Shown piece after piece: positions 15,824-24,009 of a DNA stretch of 32,429 bases; position 1 is the stretch's first letter, and every line of letters starts with the position of its first letter. The stretch is from Cytophagales bacterium (GTDB lineage Bacteria; Bacteroidota; Bacteroidia; Cytophagales; Cyclobacteriaceae). The notes under the pieces were generated by a model. The model ran no database searches. It saw only the letters and a list, made by a program, of their open reading frames with translations, and was not told the origin of the DNA. Location: assembly GCA_017303805.1 (NCBI GenBank), contig JAFLBQ010000013.1, forward strand, positions 1 through 32,429, read 5' to 3'. The position numbers and the translations under genes are program-made.

Positions 15824-16918
15824 TTAGGTGGTTAACTCAACTCGTTTGGTTTCGGCAAAGGTAGCATTTCTAATGGCAACCTGCCGGGCTACATTTTCGG
15901 CAATGGTTTTAAATACGTCACCCAGTACTCCGGCTTTTAGTACGGCCGGCAGGCCACTGTCTCCGCTTTCGCGGATGCTTTGCACCAGCGGTACCTCACC
16001 CAGCAGCGGCACTTCGAATTTATCGGCCAGGCTTTTACCTCCGTCTTTACCAAAAATATAATACTTGTTGTCGGGCAATTCTTCGGGGGTGAAGTACGCC
16101 ATGTTTTCTACAATGCCAAGTACGGGCACATTTATTTGTGGTTGTTTAAACATGGCAACACCTTTGGTAGCATCGGCCAACGCAACCTTTTGTGGTGTAG
16201 TTACAATTACAGCTCCGGTAACGGGCACCGATTGCACCAGAGTAAGGTGGATATCGCTGGTACCGGGCGGCAGGTCAATCAGCAGGTAATCCAACTCGCC
16301 CCAAATTACATCGCCAATAAATTGTTTTAATGCAGCCGAAGCCATGGGCCCACGCCACACAATAGCGCTATCGGCCGGAGTAAGAAACCCAATCGAAACC
16401 AACTTCACGCCATATTGTTCCAACGGCAAAATGTAATTCTTACCATCAATCACTTTTACTTCCGGTTGTTCGCGCTCGCAGTTGAACATTACCGGCATAG
16501 ATGGCCCGTAAATATCGGCATCGATTAAGCCCACGCGCGCACCGGCCTGCGCCAATGCTACTGCCAGGTTACTGGTAACAGTAGATTTGCCCACGCCACC
16601 TTTGCCCGAAGCAATGGCAATAATGTTTTTCACTTTGGGTAGGGTAGGTGCAGAGCCACGGCCTGAGGTTACCGAAGAGGTCATGTGGATGATTATCTTG
16701 CTCGCTTCGCCCACTACAGCCCGCACAGCCGCTTCACAATCTTGCCGGATTTTTTCTTTCAATGGGCAGGCCGGGGTGGTTAACACAACCGTAAACTCAA
16801 CTGAACTGGTGGCCACGCTCACATCTTTCACCATGCCCAGGGTTACCAGGTCTTTTTTTAAGTCCGGGTCGTTTACCGTACTCAGTGCTTTTAAAATATC
16901 TTCTGAAGTAAATTTCAT
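15824..16918 (-). CDS. mrp: Mrp/NBP35-family P-loop Fe-S carrier, lacking the CxxC
   Basis: Translation from the ATG at 16918 gives 364 residues. The frame extends 10 codons further to 16948, but MKFTSEDILKAL is the conserved start. Residues 1-80 are a MIP18/DUF59 domain. The deviant Walker A SGKGGVGKST occupies 104-113, followed by LIDADIYGPSMPVMF, LLIDLPPGTSDIHL and VTTPQKVALADA. This is a full Mrp/ApbC ATPase, whose homologues carry and transfer 4Fe-4S clusters. Most have a CxxC shortly after ENM; here ENMAYF (271-276) is followed by TPEELPDNKYYIFG and no cysteine occurs anywhere after residue 150. Cluster binding must therefore differ, or be supplied by the adjacent Nfu protein. Confidence 0.93.
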   Translation of the reverse strand: MKFTSEDILKALSTVNDPDLKKDLVTLGMVKDVSVATSSVEFTVVLTTPACPLKEKIRQDCEAAVRAVVGEASKIIIHMTSSVTSGRGSAPTLPKVKNIIAIASGKGGVGKSTVTSNLAVALAQAGARVGLIDADIYGPSMPVMFNCEREQPEVKVIDGKNYILPLEQYGVKLVSIGFLTPADSAIVWRGPMASAALKQFIGDVIWGELDYLLIDLPPGTSDIHLTLVQSVPVTGAVIVTTPQKVALADATKGVAMFKQPQINVPVLGIVENMAYFTPEELPDNKYYIFGKDGGKSLADKFEVPLLGEVPLVQSIRESGDSGLPAVLKAGVLGDVFKTIAENVARQVAIRNATFAETKRVELTT

Positions 16919-16983
16919 TCTCAACCGATTTCGCTTACAACACAGCAACCCAACCTACAGTTCGGTAGCATGTTTAATTTCTT

Positions 16984-16991
16984 CAAAATTA
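16984..16991 (-). promoter_or_regulatory. Candidate -7 element for mrp-nfu
   Basis: Read on the minus strand this is TAATTTTG, a full match to TAnnTTTG, about 66 bases upstream of the mrp ATG. No TTG is found at the expected 17-19 base distance, so the call rests on one element only. Confidence 0.35.
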
Positions 16992-17055
16992 CAGATGCAG
17001 GGTAGGCTTTCATAACGATTTTTAAAAAATGACCGGGTTAATTGTGTATGTCTAT

Positions 17056-17083
17056 CTGCAAAGTAGTTTAGTACCTATATTTG
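17056..17083 (+). promoter_or_regulatory. Candidate promoter of cysH-cysD-cysN
   Basis: TATATTTG at 17076-17083 fully matches the Bacteroidota -7 consensus. The -33 position holds CTG at 17056-17058 with a 17-base spacer, a weak match to TTG. The ATG of cysH lies 19 bases downstream. This supports starting cysH at 17103 rather than at the GTG at 17097, and implies a very short leader. Confidence 0.5.
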
Positions 17084-17102
17084 CCATTCAGTTTTTGTGT
17101 AC

Positions 17103-17801
17103 ATGGAAGAGCTTGCCTATTTAAACTCACTCAATGCCCGGGAAGGGCTACAATGGGTTAGCCGCAGGTTTACGCAGGTGCGGTTTTCTACTTCGCTGGG
17201 CGAGGAAGATCAGGCCATTACACACCTGATTGCCAGTATGCAATTGCCGGTTCAGATTTTTACATTGGATACCGGCCGGCTTTTTCAGGAGAGCTACGAC
17301 CTGCTGCACCTAACCCGGCAACATTATAACATTCCGCTGCAGGTTTATTTTCCAAACACCGAGCAAGTAGAAAATTATGTGCAGCAAAACGGTGTAAATG
17401 GGTTTTATAATTCTGTAGAGAATCGAAAGCAGTGCTGCCACATTCGAAAGGTGGTTCCGCTACAACGCGCCTTACAAGGAGCTGAAGTGTGGGTTACCGG
17501 TTTGCGGCAATCGCAATCGGCCAACCGGGGTACCATGCAGCGTGCCGTGTGGGATGCGGAATATAAGTTGATAAAATACAACCCGATTGTGGATTGGACT
17601 GATACCCAGCTACACGATTTTATTGAGATGAATAAAATTCCGATTAATGTGTTGCACAAAAAAGGATATCCGAGCATTGGGTGTGCACCCTGTACACGGG
17701 CCATCATGCCGGGCGAAGATGTGCGGGCTGGGCGCTGGTGGTGGGAGAGTAGTGCCAAAGAGTGTGGTTTGCATGCCACGGTAATTAAACAAAACGCATG
17801 A
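17103..17801 (+). CDS. cysH: Adenylyl-sulfate (APS) reductase, 4Fe-4S type, CysH family
   Basis: The 232-residue thioredoxin-dependent enzyme reduces activated sulfate to sulfite in the cytoplasm. The PP-loop-like STSLGEEDQ sits at about 29-37, and the substrate segment FTLDTGRLF at 53-61. Four cysteines, Cys111-Cys112 and Cys194-Cys197 (CAPC), form the pattern that binds a 4Fe-4S cluster and marks APS rather than PAPS reductases. The catalytic cysteine is Cys221 in KECGLH. Absence of a cysC gene in this operon fits direct use of APS. The ATG at 17103 gives MEELAYLNSL; GTG at 17097 is a less likely start. The stop overlaps cysD by ATGA, so translation is coupled. Confidence 0.94.
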   Translation: MEELAYLNSLNAREGLQWVSRRFTQVRFSTSLGEEDQAITHLIASMQLPVQIFTLDTGRLFQESYDLLHLTRQHYNIPLQVYFPNTEQVENYVQQNGVNGFYNSVENRKQCCHIRKVVPLQRALQGAEVWVTGLRQSQSANRGTMQRAVWDAEYKLIKYNPIVDWTDTQLHDFIEMNKIPINVLHKKGYPSIGCAPCTRAIMPGEDVRAGRWWWESSAKECGLHATVIKQNA

Positions 17802-18706
17802 AGAAAGATTATCTGAAAGAATTTCCGCGCGAGTTGGAAGATGAAGCGATCTACATCATTCGCGAAGCTGCGGCTCAGTTCGATCGGCCGGCCATTTTAT
17901 TCAGTGGTGGAAAGGATTCAATAACCTTAGTACGGCTTGCTCAAAAAGCGTTTTACCCGGGCAAGGTTCCGTTTCCATTAGTACATATTGATACGGGGCA
18001 TAACTTTCCAGAGACGATTACCTTTCGGGATAAGCTGGTAGCGGCAACCGGTTTGGAGCTAATAATCGGATTGGTGCAAGACGATATTGACGCGAAGCGC
18101 GTAGCAGAAGAAACCGGAAAGTTTGCAAGCCGGAATATTCTTCAAACAACAACCTTATTGCGGACAATCGAATCGCTTAAACTCGATGCGTGCTTAGGTG
18201 GCGCCAGGCGCGATGAAGAAAAAGCGCGTGCCAAAGAAAGAGTGTTTTCGGTGCGCGATGATTTTGGACAATGGGATGCCAAGAACCAACGGCCGGAGTT
18301 GTTTGATTATTTGAATGGGCGCATTCGGCCCGGAGAAAATGTACGCGTGTTTCCGATCAGCAACTGGACAGAACTGGATGTGTGGAATTATATCCGCGAA
18401 GAAAAACTGGAGATACCTTCTATTTATTATTCGCATGAGCGCCCGGTAATTGAACGCAACGGGGTGCTTTGGCCTTACTCGGATTTTATCTACAAAGACG
18501 CAGACGAAGTGGTGCAAACAAAAACGGTTCGCTTTAGAACCGTAGGCGATATGAGTTGCACGGCTGCCCTGGCTTCTACTGCCAGCACGTTGGAAGAAAT
18601 TATTGAAGAAGTAATTGGTACATCAGTATCGGAGCGCGGGAGCAGACTGGACGACCAGCGCAGTGAAGCCGCCATGGAAGCCCGCAAAGCGGTGGGGTAC
18701 TTTTAA
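17798..18706 (+). CDS. cysD: Sulfate adenylyltransferase subunit 2
   Basis: The 302-residue catalytic subunit of ATP sulfurylase makes APS and pyrophosphate from sulfate and ATP, driven by GTP hydrolysis in CysN. The PP-loop SGGKDS is at 36-41, followed by HIDTGHNFPE, GGARRDEEKARAKERVFS and the C-terminal RSEAAMEARKAVGYF, all characteristic of CysD. Length matches the E. coli protein of 302 residues. It starts within the cysH stop codon and ends 13 bases before cysN, in the order cysH-cysD-cysN. Confidence 0.97.
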   Translation: MKKDYLKEFPRELEDEAIYIIREAAAQFDRPAILFSGGKDSITLVRLAQKAFYPGKVPFPLVHIDTGHNFPETITFRDKLVAATGLELIIGLVQDDIDAKRVAEETGKFASRNILQTTTLLRTIESLKLDACLGGARRDEEKARAKERVFSVRDDFGQWDAKNQRPELFDYLNGRIRPGENVRVFPISNWTELDVWNYIREEKLEIPSIYYSHERPVIERNGVLWPYSDFIYKDADEVVQTKTVRFRTVGDMSCTAALASTASTLEEIIEEVIGTSVSERGSRLDDQRSEAAMEARKAVGYF

Positions 18707-18719
18707 TCATTCGAAAAAA

Positions 18720-19961
18720 ATGGATGTATTTAGAATAGCAACAGCTGGTAGTGTAGATGATGGAAAGAGTACCTTGATTGGGAGACTATTGTACGAGACC
18801 AATTCAATTACTACCGATAAACTGGAGGCGATTGAACGCGCCAGCCAGCGCAAGGGTATTGGCTTTCTGGATTTATCGTTGCTTACCGATGGGTTGGTAG
18901 CCGAGCGGGAGCAGGGCATCACCATTGATGTAGCCCATATTTATTTTAATACGCCTAAAAGAAAATTTATCATTGCCGATTCGCCCGGGCACGTGGAATA
19001 TACCCGCAATATGATTACCGGAGCATCGCGGGCCCAGACCTCGGTTATTTTGGTAGATGCACGCAAAGGAATTATTGAGCAAACCCACCGGCATTATTTT
19101 ATTGCCAATCTGTTGCGGATTCCGTATGTGATTGTGTGTGTTAACAAGATGGATCTGGTAGATTATGCGGAAGCAGCGTTCGCTAAAATCAAATCGGATT
19201 TCCTAAAGCTCTCCGCGCGCTTACCCAACACGCAACAACAGATTGTAGTTATTCCGGTTTCGTCTTTGCATGGCGATAATCTGACTGCGCGCTCAGCAAA
19301 AATGCCCTGGTATAATGGCGATCCCTTGTTAACCTTACTGGAGTTACTGCCTGTGCCGGCAGCACGCGGTGCTTTTCGCATGCCCGTGCAGTTGGCCATT
19401 CGGCCACGCAACGAAAGCCACCACGATTACCGCGGCTATGCCGGAAGAATTGCCAGCGGAAAAATAACTGTGGGCGATGCAATTACTGTGCTGCCCTCTG
19501 GTCGCAGTTCAAGAGTTACTGCTATTTATAAAAACGATCAGCAGCAACCAGTAGCTTATGACCGCGAATCAGTAACCCTAACCATTGCAGATGATATTGA
19601 CATTAGCCGGGGTGATATGCTGGTTCGAAACGCGGAGCTTCCGGGGCTTAAGTCAGAGCATAAAGCCTTTATCTGCTGGATGGATAGCCAGGCGTTGGAC
19701 CCGGGAAAGTCGTACCTCATTCAACATGGCACGCAACGCGTGAAAGCCAAAGTTACGCATGTGAATTTTATTCAAGATACGGCTACCTTGCAGCAGGTGG
19801 TGCCTGCTGCTGCGCTAAAGATGAATGAGATTGCACAGGTTAATTTCAAAACAGCCAAACCCTTGCCGGCAGATGCCTATTGCGATAATCCGGCCAACGG
19901 TACATTTATTTTAATAGATGAATTTACCAATAACACGGTGGCCGTAGGTTTTTTTGAGTGA
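18720..19961 (+). CDS. cysN: Sulfate adenylyltransferase subunit 1, GTPase
   Basis: The frame is open from within cysD, but the ATG at 18720 gives the conserved MDVFRIATAGSVDDGKST start and 413 residues. G motifs are GSVDDGKST (10-18), DSPGH (87-91, Ser where most translation GTPases have Thr) and NKMD (142-145). Two beta-barrel domains follow, with IRPRNESHHDYRGYAGRIASG marking CysN. E. coli CysN is 475 residues; the shorter form has no CysC kinase fusion at the C-terminus, in keeping with an APS-reducing pathway. CysN couples GTP hydrolysis to APS formation by CysD. It is the last gene of the operon. Downstream sulfite reductase genes are not in this window. Confidence 0.95.
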   Translation: MDVFRIATAGSVDDGKSTLIGRLLYETNSITTDKLEAIERASQRKGIGFLDLSLLTDGLVAEREQGITIDVAHIYFNTPKRKFIIADSPGHVEYTRNMITGASRAQTSVILVDARKGIIEQTHRHYFIANLLRIPYVIVCVNKMDLVDYAEAAFAKIKSDFLKLSARLPNTQQQIVVIPVSSLHGDNLTARSAKMPWYNGDPLLTLLELLPVPAARGAFRMPVQLAIRPRNESHHDYRGYAGRIASGKITVGDAITVLPSGRSSRVTAIYKNDQQQPVAYDRESVTLTIADDIDISRGDMLVRNAELPGLKSEHKAFICWMDSQALDPGKSYLIQHGTQRVKAKVTHVNFIQDTATLQQVVPAAALKMNEIAQVNFKTAKPLPADAYCDNPANGTFILIDEFTNNTVAVGFFE

Positions 19962-20023
19962 GTTGTCTTTTGACTCGCGTGGTTGGAGTAGCCAATTGAG
20001 ATTAATATCGTATGTTTGTTGGT

Positions 20024-20266
20024 ATGAAAACTTTGGTATTAAATATACCGGATTCTGTTGATCTTGACGATAAAGAAGCTTTAATGGCCATTGCCTCTAC
20101 TCTTTACGAAAAAGGTAAATTATCATTGGGCCAGGCTGCTGAACTTGTAGGAGTTTCCAAGGAGGCTTTCATGGAAATCTTAGGCGCCTTTGGGATATCT
20201 GTTTTTAACCACCCGCCTTCAGATATTGATCAGGACGTCAAGCATGCAAAAAATTATCATTTCTGA
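20024..20266 (+). CDS. UPF0175-family protein, probable antitoxin
   Basis: The small protein of 80 residues (84 if the ATG at 20012 is used) starts MKTLVLNIPDSVDLDDKEAL. It has a helix-turn-helix-like stretch LSLGQAAELVGVSKEAFMEILGAFGISVF and a charged tail. This is the UPF0175 pattern, a family usually found paired with PIN-like DUF3368 proteins and regarded as the antitoxin. TATGTTTG at 20011-20018 matches the -7 consensus and contains the upstream ATG. If that is the promoter, the ATG at 20024 is the real start and the mRNA is nearly leaderless. No -33 TTG lies at the right distance, so this remains a suggestion. The gene overlaps the toxin gene by 23 bases. Confidence 0.85.
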   Translation: MKTLVLNIPDSVDLDDKEALMAIASTLYEKGKLSLGQAAELVGVSKEAFMEILGAFGISVFNHPPSDIDQDVKHAKNYHF

Positions 20267-20702
20267 TACAAGTTGTTTAATTCTTCTTGATAGGATTGGA
20301 GAATTAAACTTGCTTAATAAACTCTTCGGGCAGATACTTATTACGGTGGAAATCGCCCATGAGTTTAAAAAGGAACTCCCGGATTGGTTTAAGATAGAAA
20401 CTCCTGCTAATCTAAATTATCAAAGAATTTTAGAGACTTCTGTAGATAGAGGAGAGGCAAGTGCAATTGCTCTCGCACTCGAATATCAGAATTGCTTGTT
20501 AATCATGGATGACCTCAAGGGTAGAAAGTATGCTACACAACTTGGAATAAAGGTTACTGGAACTTTGGGCGTAATAGTTTCTGCAAAATTGAATGGCCTA
20601 ATTGATTCTGTAAAGCCATTGTTAGCGAAGATAAAGAATGCAAATTTTTGGTTGGATGCGGAGTTGGAGGCCAGCGTATTGAAAAATTCTGGGGAGCTGT
20701 AA
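20244..20702 (+). CDS. DUF3368 PIN-like protein, probable toxin ribonuclease
   Basis: Starting at ATG 20244 gives 152 residues beginning MQKIIISDTSCLILLDRIGEL, the DUF3368 form of a PIN domain. Acidic residues at the expected places are Asp8 in the first strand, Glu42 in EIAHEFKKELPDW, the pair in VDRGEASAIALA, and MDDLKGRKYA. Together they could bind the metal ions used to cut RNA. The longer open frame from 20190 runs through the antitoxin gene and gives no conserved residues. The gene overlaps the UPF0175 gene by 23 bases in another frame, as is usual for toxin-antitoxin pairs. The pair lies between cysN and dnaG and is somewhat richer in A+T than both, which suggests insertion into a core region. 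Confidence 0.85.
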   Translation: MQKIIISDTSCLILLDRIGELNLLNKLFGQILITVEIAHEFKKELPDWFKIETPANLNYQRILETSVDRGEASAIALALEYQNCLLIMDDLKGRKYATQLGIKVTGTLGVIVSAKLNGLIDSVKPLLAKIKNANFWLDAELEASVLKNSGEL

Positions 20703-20816
20703 TCTGGATCTGAAAATTTGCCATTGGTACCAGTTTTGTGTTACTAAACTGTGGACTAAGCGTGGATAAACTTTCGTTTGTACTGCCTATCTTGCCGGTT
20801 GATTTTCAAGTCTTTC

Positions 20817-22742
20817 ATGATCTCCCGCGATACCATTGAAGAAATCCGTAACCGCCTCGATATTATCGATGTGATCAGCGATTTTGTGTCGCTCAAAAAA
20901 GCCGGGCAGAACTACAAAGCCCTTAGCCCTTTTGCCAACGAAAAAACACCTTCGTTTTTCGTGGTGCCCTCCAAAGGTATTTTCAAAGACTTTAGCAGCG
21001 GTAAAGGAGGCGATGCCATTACGTTTGTAATGGAGCACGAGAAATTTACCTACACCGAAGCGCTGCGGTACTTAGCTAAAAAGTATGGCGTTGAAATAAA
21101 GGAAGACCGGCAGAGTCTGGAGAGCAAAGAAGCGCAAACCGAACGGGAGTCGCTCTACATTTTAATGAACTTTGCCAAAGAATTTTACCGCAAGCAACTT
21201 ACCGGAAGCGAGGAGGGAATTAGCATTGGCCTAAGTTATTTCCGCGAGCGGGGCTTTAACGATCGTACCATCGAAAAATTCGAGTTAGGGTATGCGTTGG
21301 AAGGATGGGAGAATTTCAGCAAGGAAGCGGTAAGCAGCGGCTACAATAAAGAGCTGCTGGAAAAGACCGGCCTGGTTGTAAAGAAAGATGACGGCTCCAC
21401 CTACGATCGCTTTCGCGGAAGGGTGATTTTTCCGGTGCATAACATTACCGGCAAGGTTATAGCCTTTGGCGCCCGCATGCTGGGCAAGGATAAAAATCAG
21501 CCTAAGTATATTAATTCGCCCGAAACGGAAATCTACCACAAGAGCGATGTGCTCTACGGGTTGTTTCAGGGTAAGAATGCCATACGCCAGCACGATGTAT
21601 GTTACCTGGTAGAAGGGTACACCGATGTTATTTCCATGCACCAGGCCGATGTGCAGAATGTAGTAGCCTCATCGGGCACAGCCCTTACCGAAAATCAAAT
21701 CAAACTCATTCGCAGGTTTACCGAAAACATTACGGTGTTGTTTGATGGCGACTCGGCTGGGATCAAAGCAGCGTTGCGTGGTATTGATATGATTCTGCGT
21801 GGTGGTCTGAACGTGCGTGTGTTGTTGTTTCCGGATGGGGAAGATCCGGATAGCTACTCACGCAAAGTAGGTACCACTGAGTTTCAGAAATTTTTAAAAG
21901 CGAACACACAGGATTTCGTTTCATTTAAGGCCGGTTTGTATGCAAAGGAATCCAGCGATCCGATTAAGCGCGCTGAATCCATTAAAGAGATTGTTACTTC
22001 CATCGCGCAAATACCCGATCCGGTAAAGCGCTCGGTGTACATTCAGGAAACGGGTACGCTCTTAAAAATTCAGGAAAGTGTTTTGTTGAGCGAACTCAAT
22101 AAGATTCTTATCCAGGAAAAGCGAAAAGCAGAGAAGGATAAATTCAGGCAACCGGATGAAACAGAAATACCGGTAGAGCCGCTGCCGGAAATTGCCGTAA
22201 CCAAGGTAGATCCACAAACTATGGTGGAGCGGCAAGAACAAGAAACGGTTCGGCTGTTACTCAATTATGCCGAGCAAACGGTAGATGAGCAACGCCTTTC
22301 GGATTTTGTGTTGCACGAGTTAGACGATGTGGAGTTTCTCAATCCCGTTTACAAACAAATTCTGGAAACCTTTAAGCAAGGCGTAGCTACCGGAGCAGTG
22401 CCTGATAGCCATTACTTTATTCACCATGGTACCGAAGAAGTGAAGAACGCAGTTACGAGCTTAATTACACCCCGGTACGATACCAGCAAGCACTGGAGTG
22501 ATAAGTACCATATTTTCTTTCCGAAGGAAAAAGAGGTAGTAAATGAGTTGGCCTACAGCAATGTGTTGCGATTAAAATTCAGAGTGGTGCAAAAAATGCT
22601 GGCCGATAATCTTTTGAAGGTAAAACAAGCTGAAACCTCAGGTACCTGGGACGACCTGGATGCAGCACTGACAACACAAACCGGTTTAAAAGAGGCCGAG
22701 CAGGAATTGGCCAAACTGCTTGGTATTGTAATTTCGCGGTAG
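20817..22742 (+). CDS. dnaG: DNA primase, with degenerate zinc-binding domain
   Basis: From the ATG at 20817 the protein has 641 residues; the frame is open to 20778, but MISRDTIEEIRNRLDIIDVI is the conserved start. It makes RNA primers at the replication fork and binds DnaB helicase. Residues 1-95 match the CHC2 zinc-domain fold (NYKALSPFANEKTPSFFVVPSKGIFKDFSSGKGGDA, split here into NYKALSPFANEKTPSF and GIFKDFSSGKGGDA). All four positions that hold zinc ligands in E. coli are changed, to Ser37, Ala40, Asp58 and Ser61. The catalytic core has LGYALEGW, RFRGRVIFPV, the TOPRIM acidic site VEGYTDVISMH and FDGDSAGIKAA. A C-terminal helical helicase-binding domain completes it. No sigma factor gene follows, unlike the E. 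coli rpsU-dnaG-rpoD operon. Confidence 0.95.
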   Translation: MISRDTIEEIRNRLDIIDVISDFVSLKKAGQNYKALSPFANEKTPSFFVVPSKGIFKDFSSGKGGDAITFVMEHEKFTYTEALRYLAKKYGVEIKEDRQSLESKEAQTERESLYILMNFAKEFYRKQLTGSEEGISIGLSYFRERGFNDRTIEKFELGYALEGWENFSKEAVSSGYNKELLEKTGLVVKKDDGSTYDRFRGRVIFPVHNITGKVIAFGARMLGKDKNQPKYINSPETEIYHKSDVLYGLFQGKNAIRQHDVCYLVEGYTDVISMHQADVQNVVASSGTALTENQIKLIRRFTENITVLFDGDSAGIKAALRGIDMILRGGLNVRVLLFPDGEDPDSYSRKVGTTEFQKFLKANTQDFVSFKAGLYAKESSDPIKRAESIKEIVTSIAQIPDPVKRSVYIQETGTLLKIQESVLLSELNKILIQEKRKAEKDKFRQPDETEIPVEPLPEIAVTKVDPQTMVERQEQETVRLLLNYAEQTVDEQRLSDFVLHELDDVEFLNPVYKQILETFKQGVATGAVPDSHYFIHHGTEEVKNAVTSLITPRYDTSKHWSDKYHIFFPKEKEVVNELAYSNVLRLKFRVVQKMLADNLLKVKQAETSGTWDDLDAALTTQTGLKEAEQELAKLLGIVISR

Positions 22743-22791
22743 GAACAGGAACCTTATAATTTTTGTTTATTTACCGACTTAATAAAATTAA

Positions 22792-24009
22792 ATGAGCGCA
22801 ATAAAAATCGATAGTATAGAAGAAGCCATTGAAGACATCAAAAATGGCAAAGTGATAGTAGTGGTAGATGATGAAGATCGGGAGAATGAAGGCGATTTTA
22901 TTTGTGCAGCCGAAACCATTACTCCGGCCATCGTAAACTTTATGGCCACACACGGTCGCGGCTTAATCTGCGCACCGTTAATTGAAGATCGTTGCGAAGA
23001 GTTGGGCCTCGAGTTGATGGTAGGTAAAAATACTGCAGCCTTTGAAACGCCTTTTACTGTGTCTGTCGATTTAATTGGCCACGGGTGTACCACGGGTATC
23101 TCGGCACACGATCGGTTTAAAACCATCAAAGCATTGGTCGATCCGGAAACCAAGCCCGAAGAGTTGGGTAAGCCCGGACATATTTTTCCACTCAAGGCAA
23201 AGAAAGAGGGCGTGTTGCGCAGATCGGGCCATACCGAAGCGGCCATTGACTTTGCGCGGCTGGCTGGTTTCAGGCCCGCGGGTGTGTTGGTAGAAATTAT
23301 GAATGAAGATGGCAGTATGGCGCGGCTGCCCGACTTGCGCAAAGTAGCCGATAAGTTTGGGCTAAAGCTGGTAACTATCAAAGATCTGATAGCTTATCGC
23401 ATGAAGGCCGAGAGCCAGGTACGCAAACAGGTAGCCGTAAATATGCCTACAGCATTTGGCGATTTTAAACTGGTGGCTTACGAGCAGATTGATACGAACG
23501 AGGTGCACATGGCGTTAATAAAGGGCGAGTGGAAGAAAGACGAACCCGTGTTGGTGCGCGTACACTCCAGTTGCGTTACGGGCGATATTTTTGGGTCGTG
23601 CCGGTGCGATTGCGGGCCGCAGTTGCACAGTGCCATGGCCATGGTTGAAAAAGAAGGCAAAGGGGTTGTATTATATATGAAGCAAGAAGGCCGCGGAATT
23701 GGATTATTGAATAAGTTAAAAGCCTACAAACTTCAGGAAGATGGCTTGGATACCGTAGAGGCCAACCTGCAATTAGGTTTTGATATGGATAATCGCGATT
23801 ACGGTATTGGGGCCCAAATTCTGAATGACCTGGGAATAACGAAGTTGAAATTGATTACCAATAATCCAAAGAAACGGGTAGGGTTGATTGGGTATGGGTT
23901 GGAAATAGTTGAAAACATTCCGATAGAAATTGCACCCAATCCGCACAACGAAAAGTATTTACAAACCAAACGCGATAAATTGGGTCATTCCATTTTAAAG
24001 CAAAAATGA
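22792..24009 (+). CDS. ribBA: Bifunctional DHBP synthase / GTP cyclohydrolase II
   Basis: The 405-residue fusion supplies both precursors of riboflavin. The N-terminal half (about 1-200) is 3,4-dihydroxy-2-butanone 4-phosphate synthase with [10 protein letters not shown] (26-35), [10 protein letters not shown] and [13 protein letters not shown]. The C-terminal half (about 205-400) is GTP cyclohydrolase II with zinc ligands Cys261, Cys272 and Cys274 in [20 protein letters not shown], the [10 protein letters not shown] motif and the [11 protein letters not shown] end. Both active sites look intact. Position 22755-22765 holds TATAATTTTTG, close to but not exactly a -7 element. No FMN riboswitch is visible in the 49-base gap after dnaG. 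The stop overlaps the next gene by ATGA. Confidence 0.96.
   Translation: MSAIKIDSIEEAIEDIKNGKVIVVVDDEDRENEGDFICAAETITPAIVNFMATHGRGLICAPLIEDRCEELGLELMVGKNTAAFETPFTVSVDLIGHGCTTGISAHDRFKTIKALVDPETKPEELGKPGHIFPLKAKKEGVLRRSGHTEAAIDFARLAGFRPAGVLVEIMNEDGSMARLPDLRKVADKFGLKLVTIKDLIAYRMKAESQVRKQVAVNMPTAFGDFKLVAYEQIDTNEVHMALIKGEWKKDEPVLVRVHSSCVTGDIFGSCRCDCGPQLHSAMAMVEKEGKGVVLYMKQEGRGIGLLNKLKAYKLQEDGLDTVEANLQLGFDMDNRDYGIGAQILNDLGITKLKLITNNPKKRVGLIGYGLEIVENIPIEIAPNPHNEKYLQTKRDKLGHSILKQK

Noticed and set aside
22743-22791. FMN riboswitch ahead of ribBA
   Set aside because: The gap after dnaG is 49 bases, too short for the aptamer, and has no matching motif.
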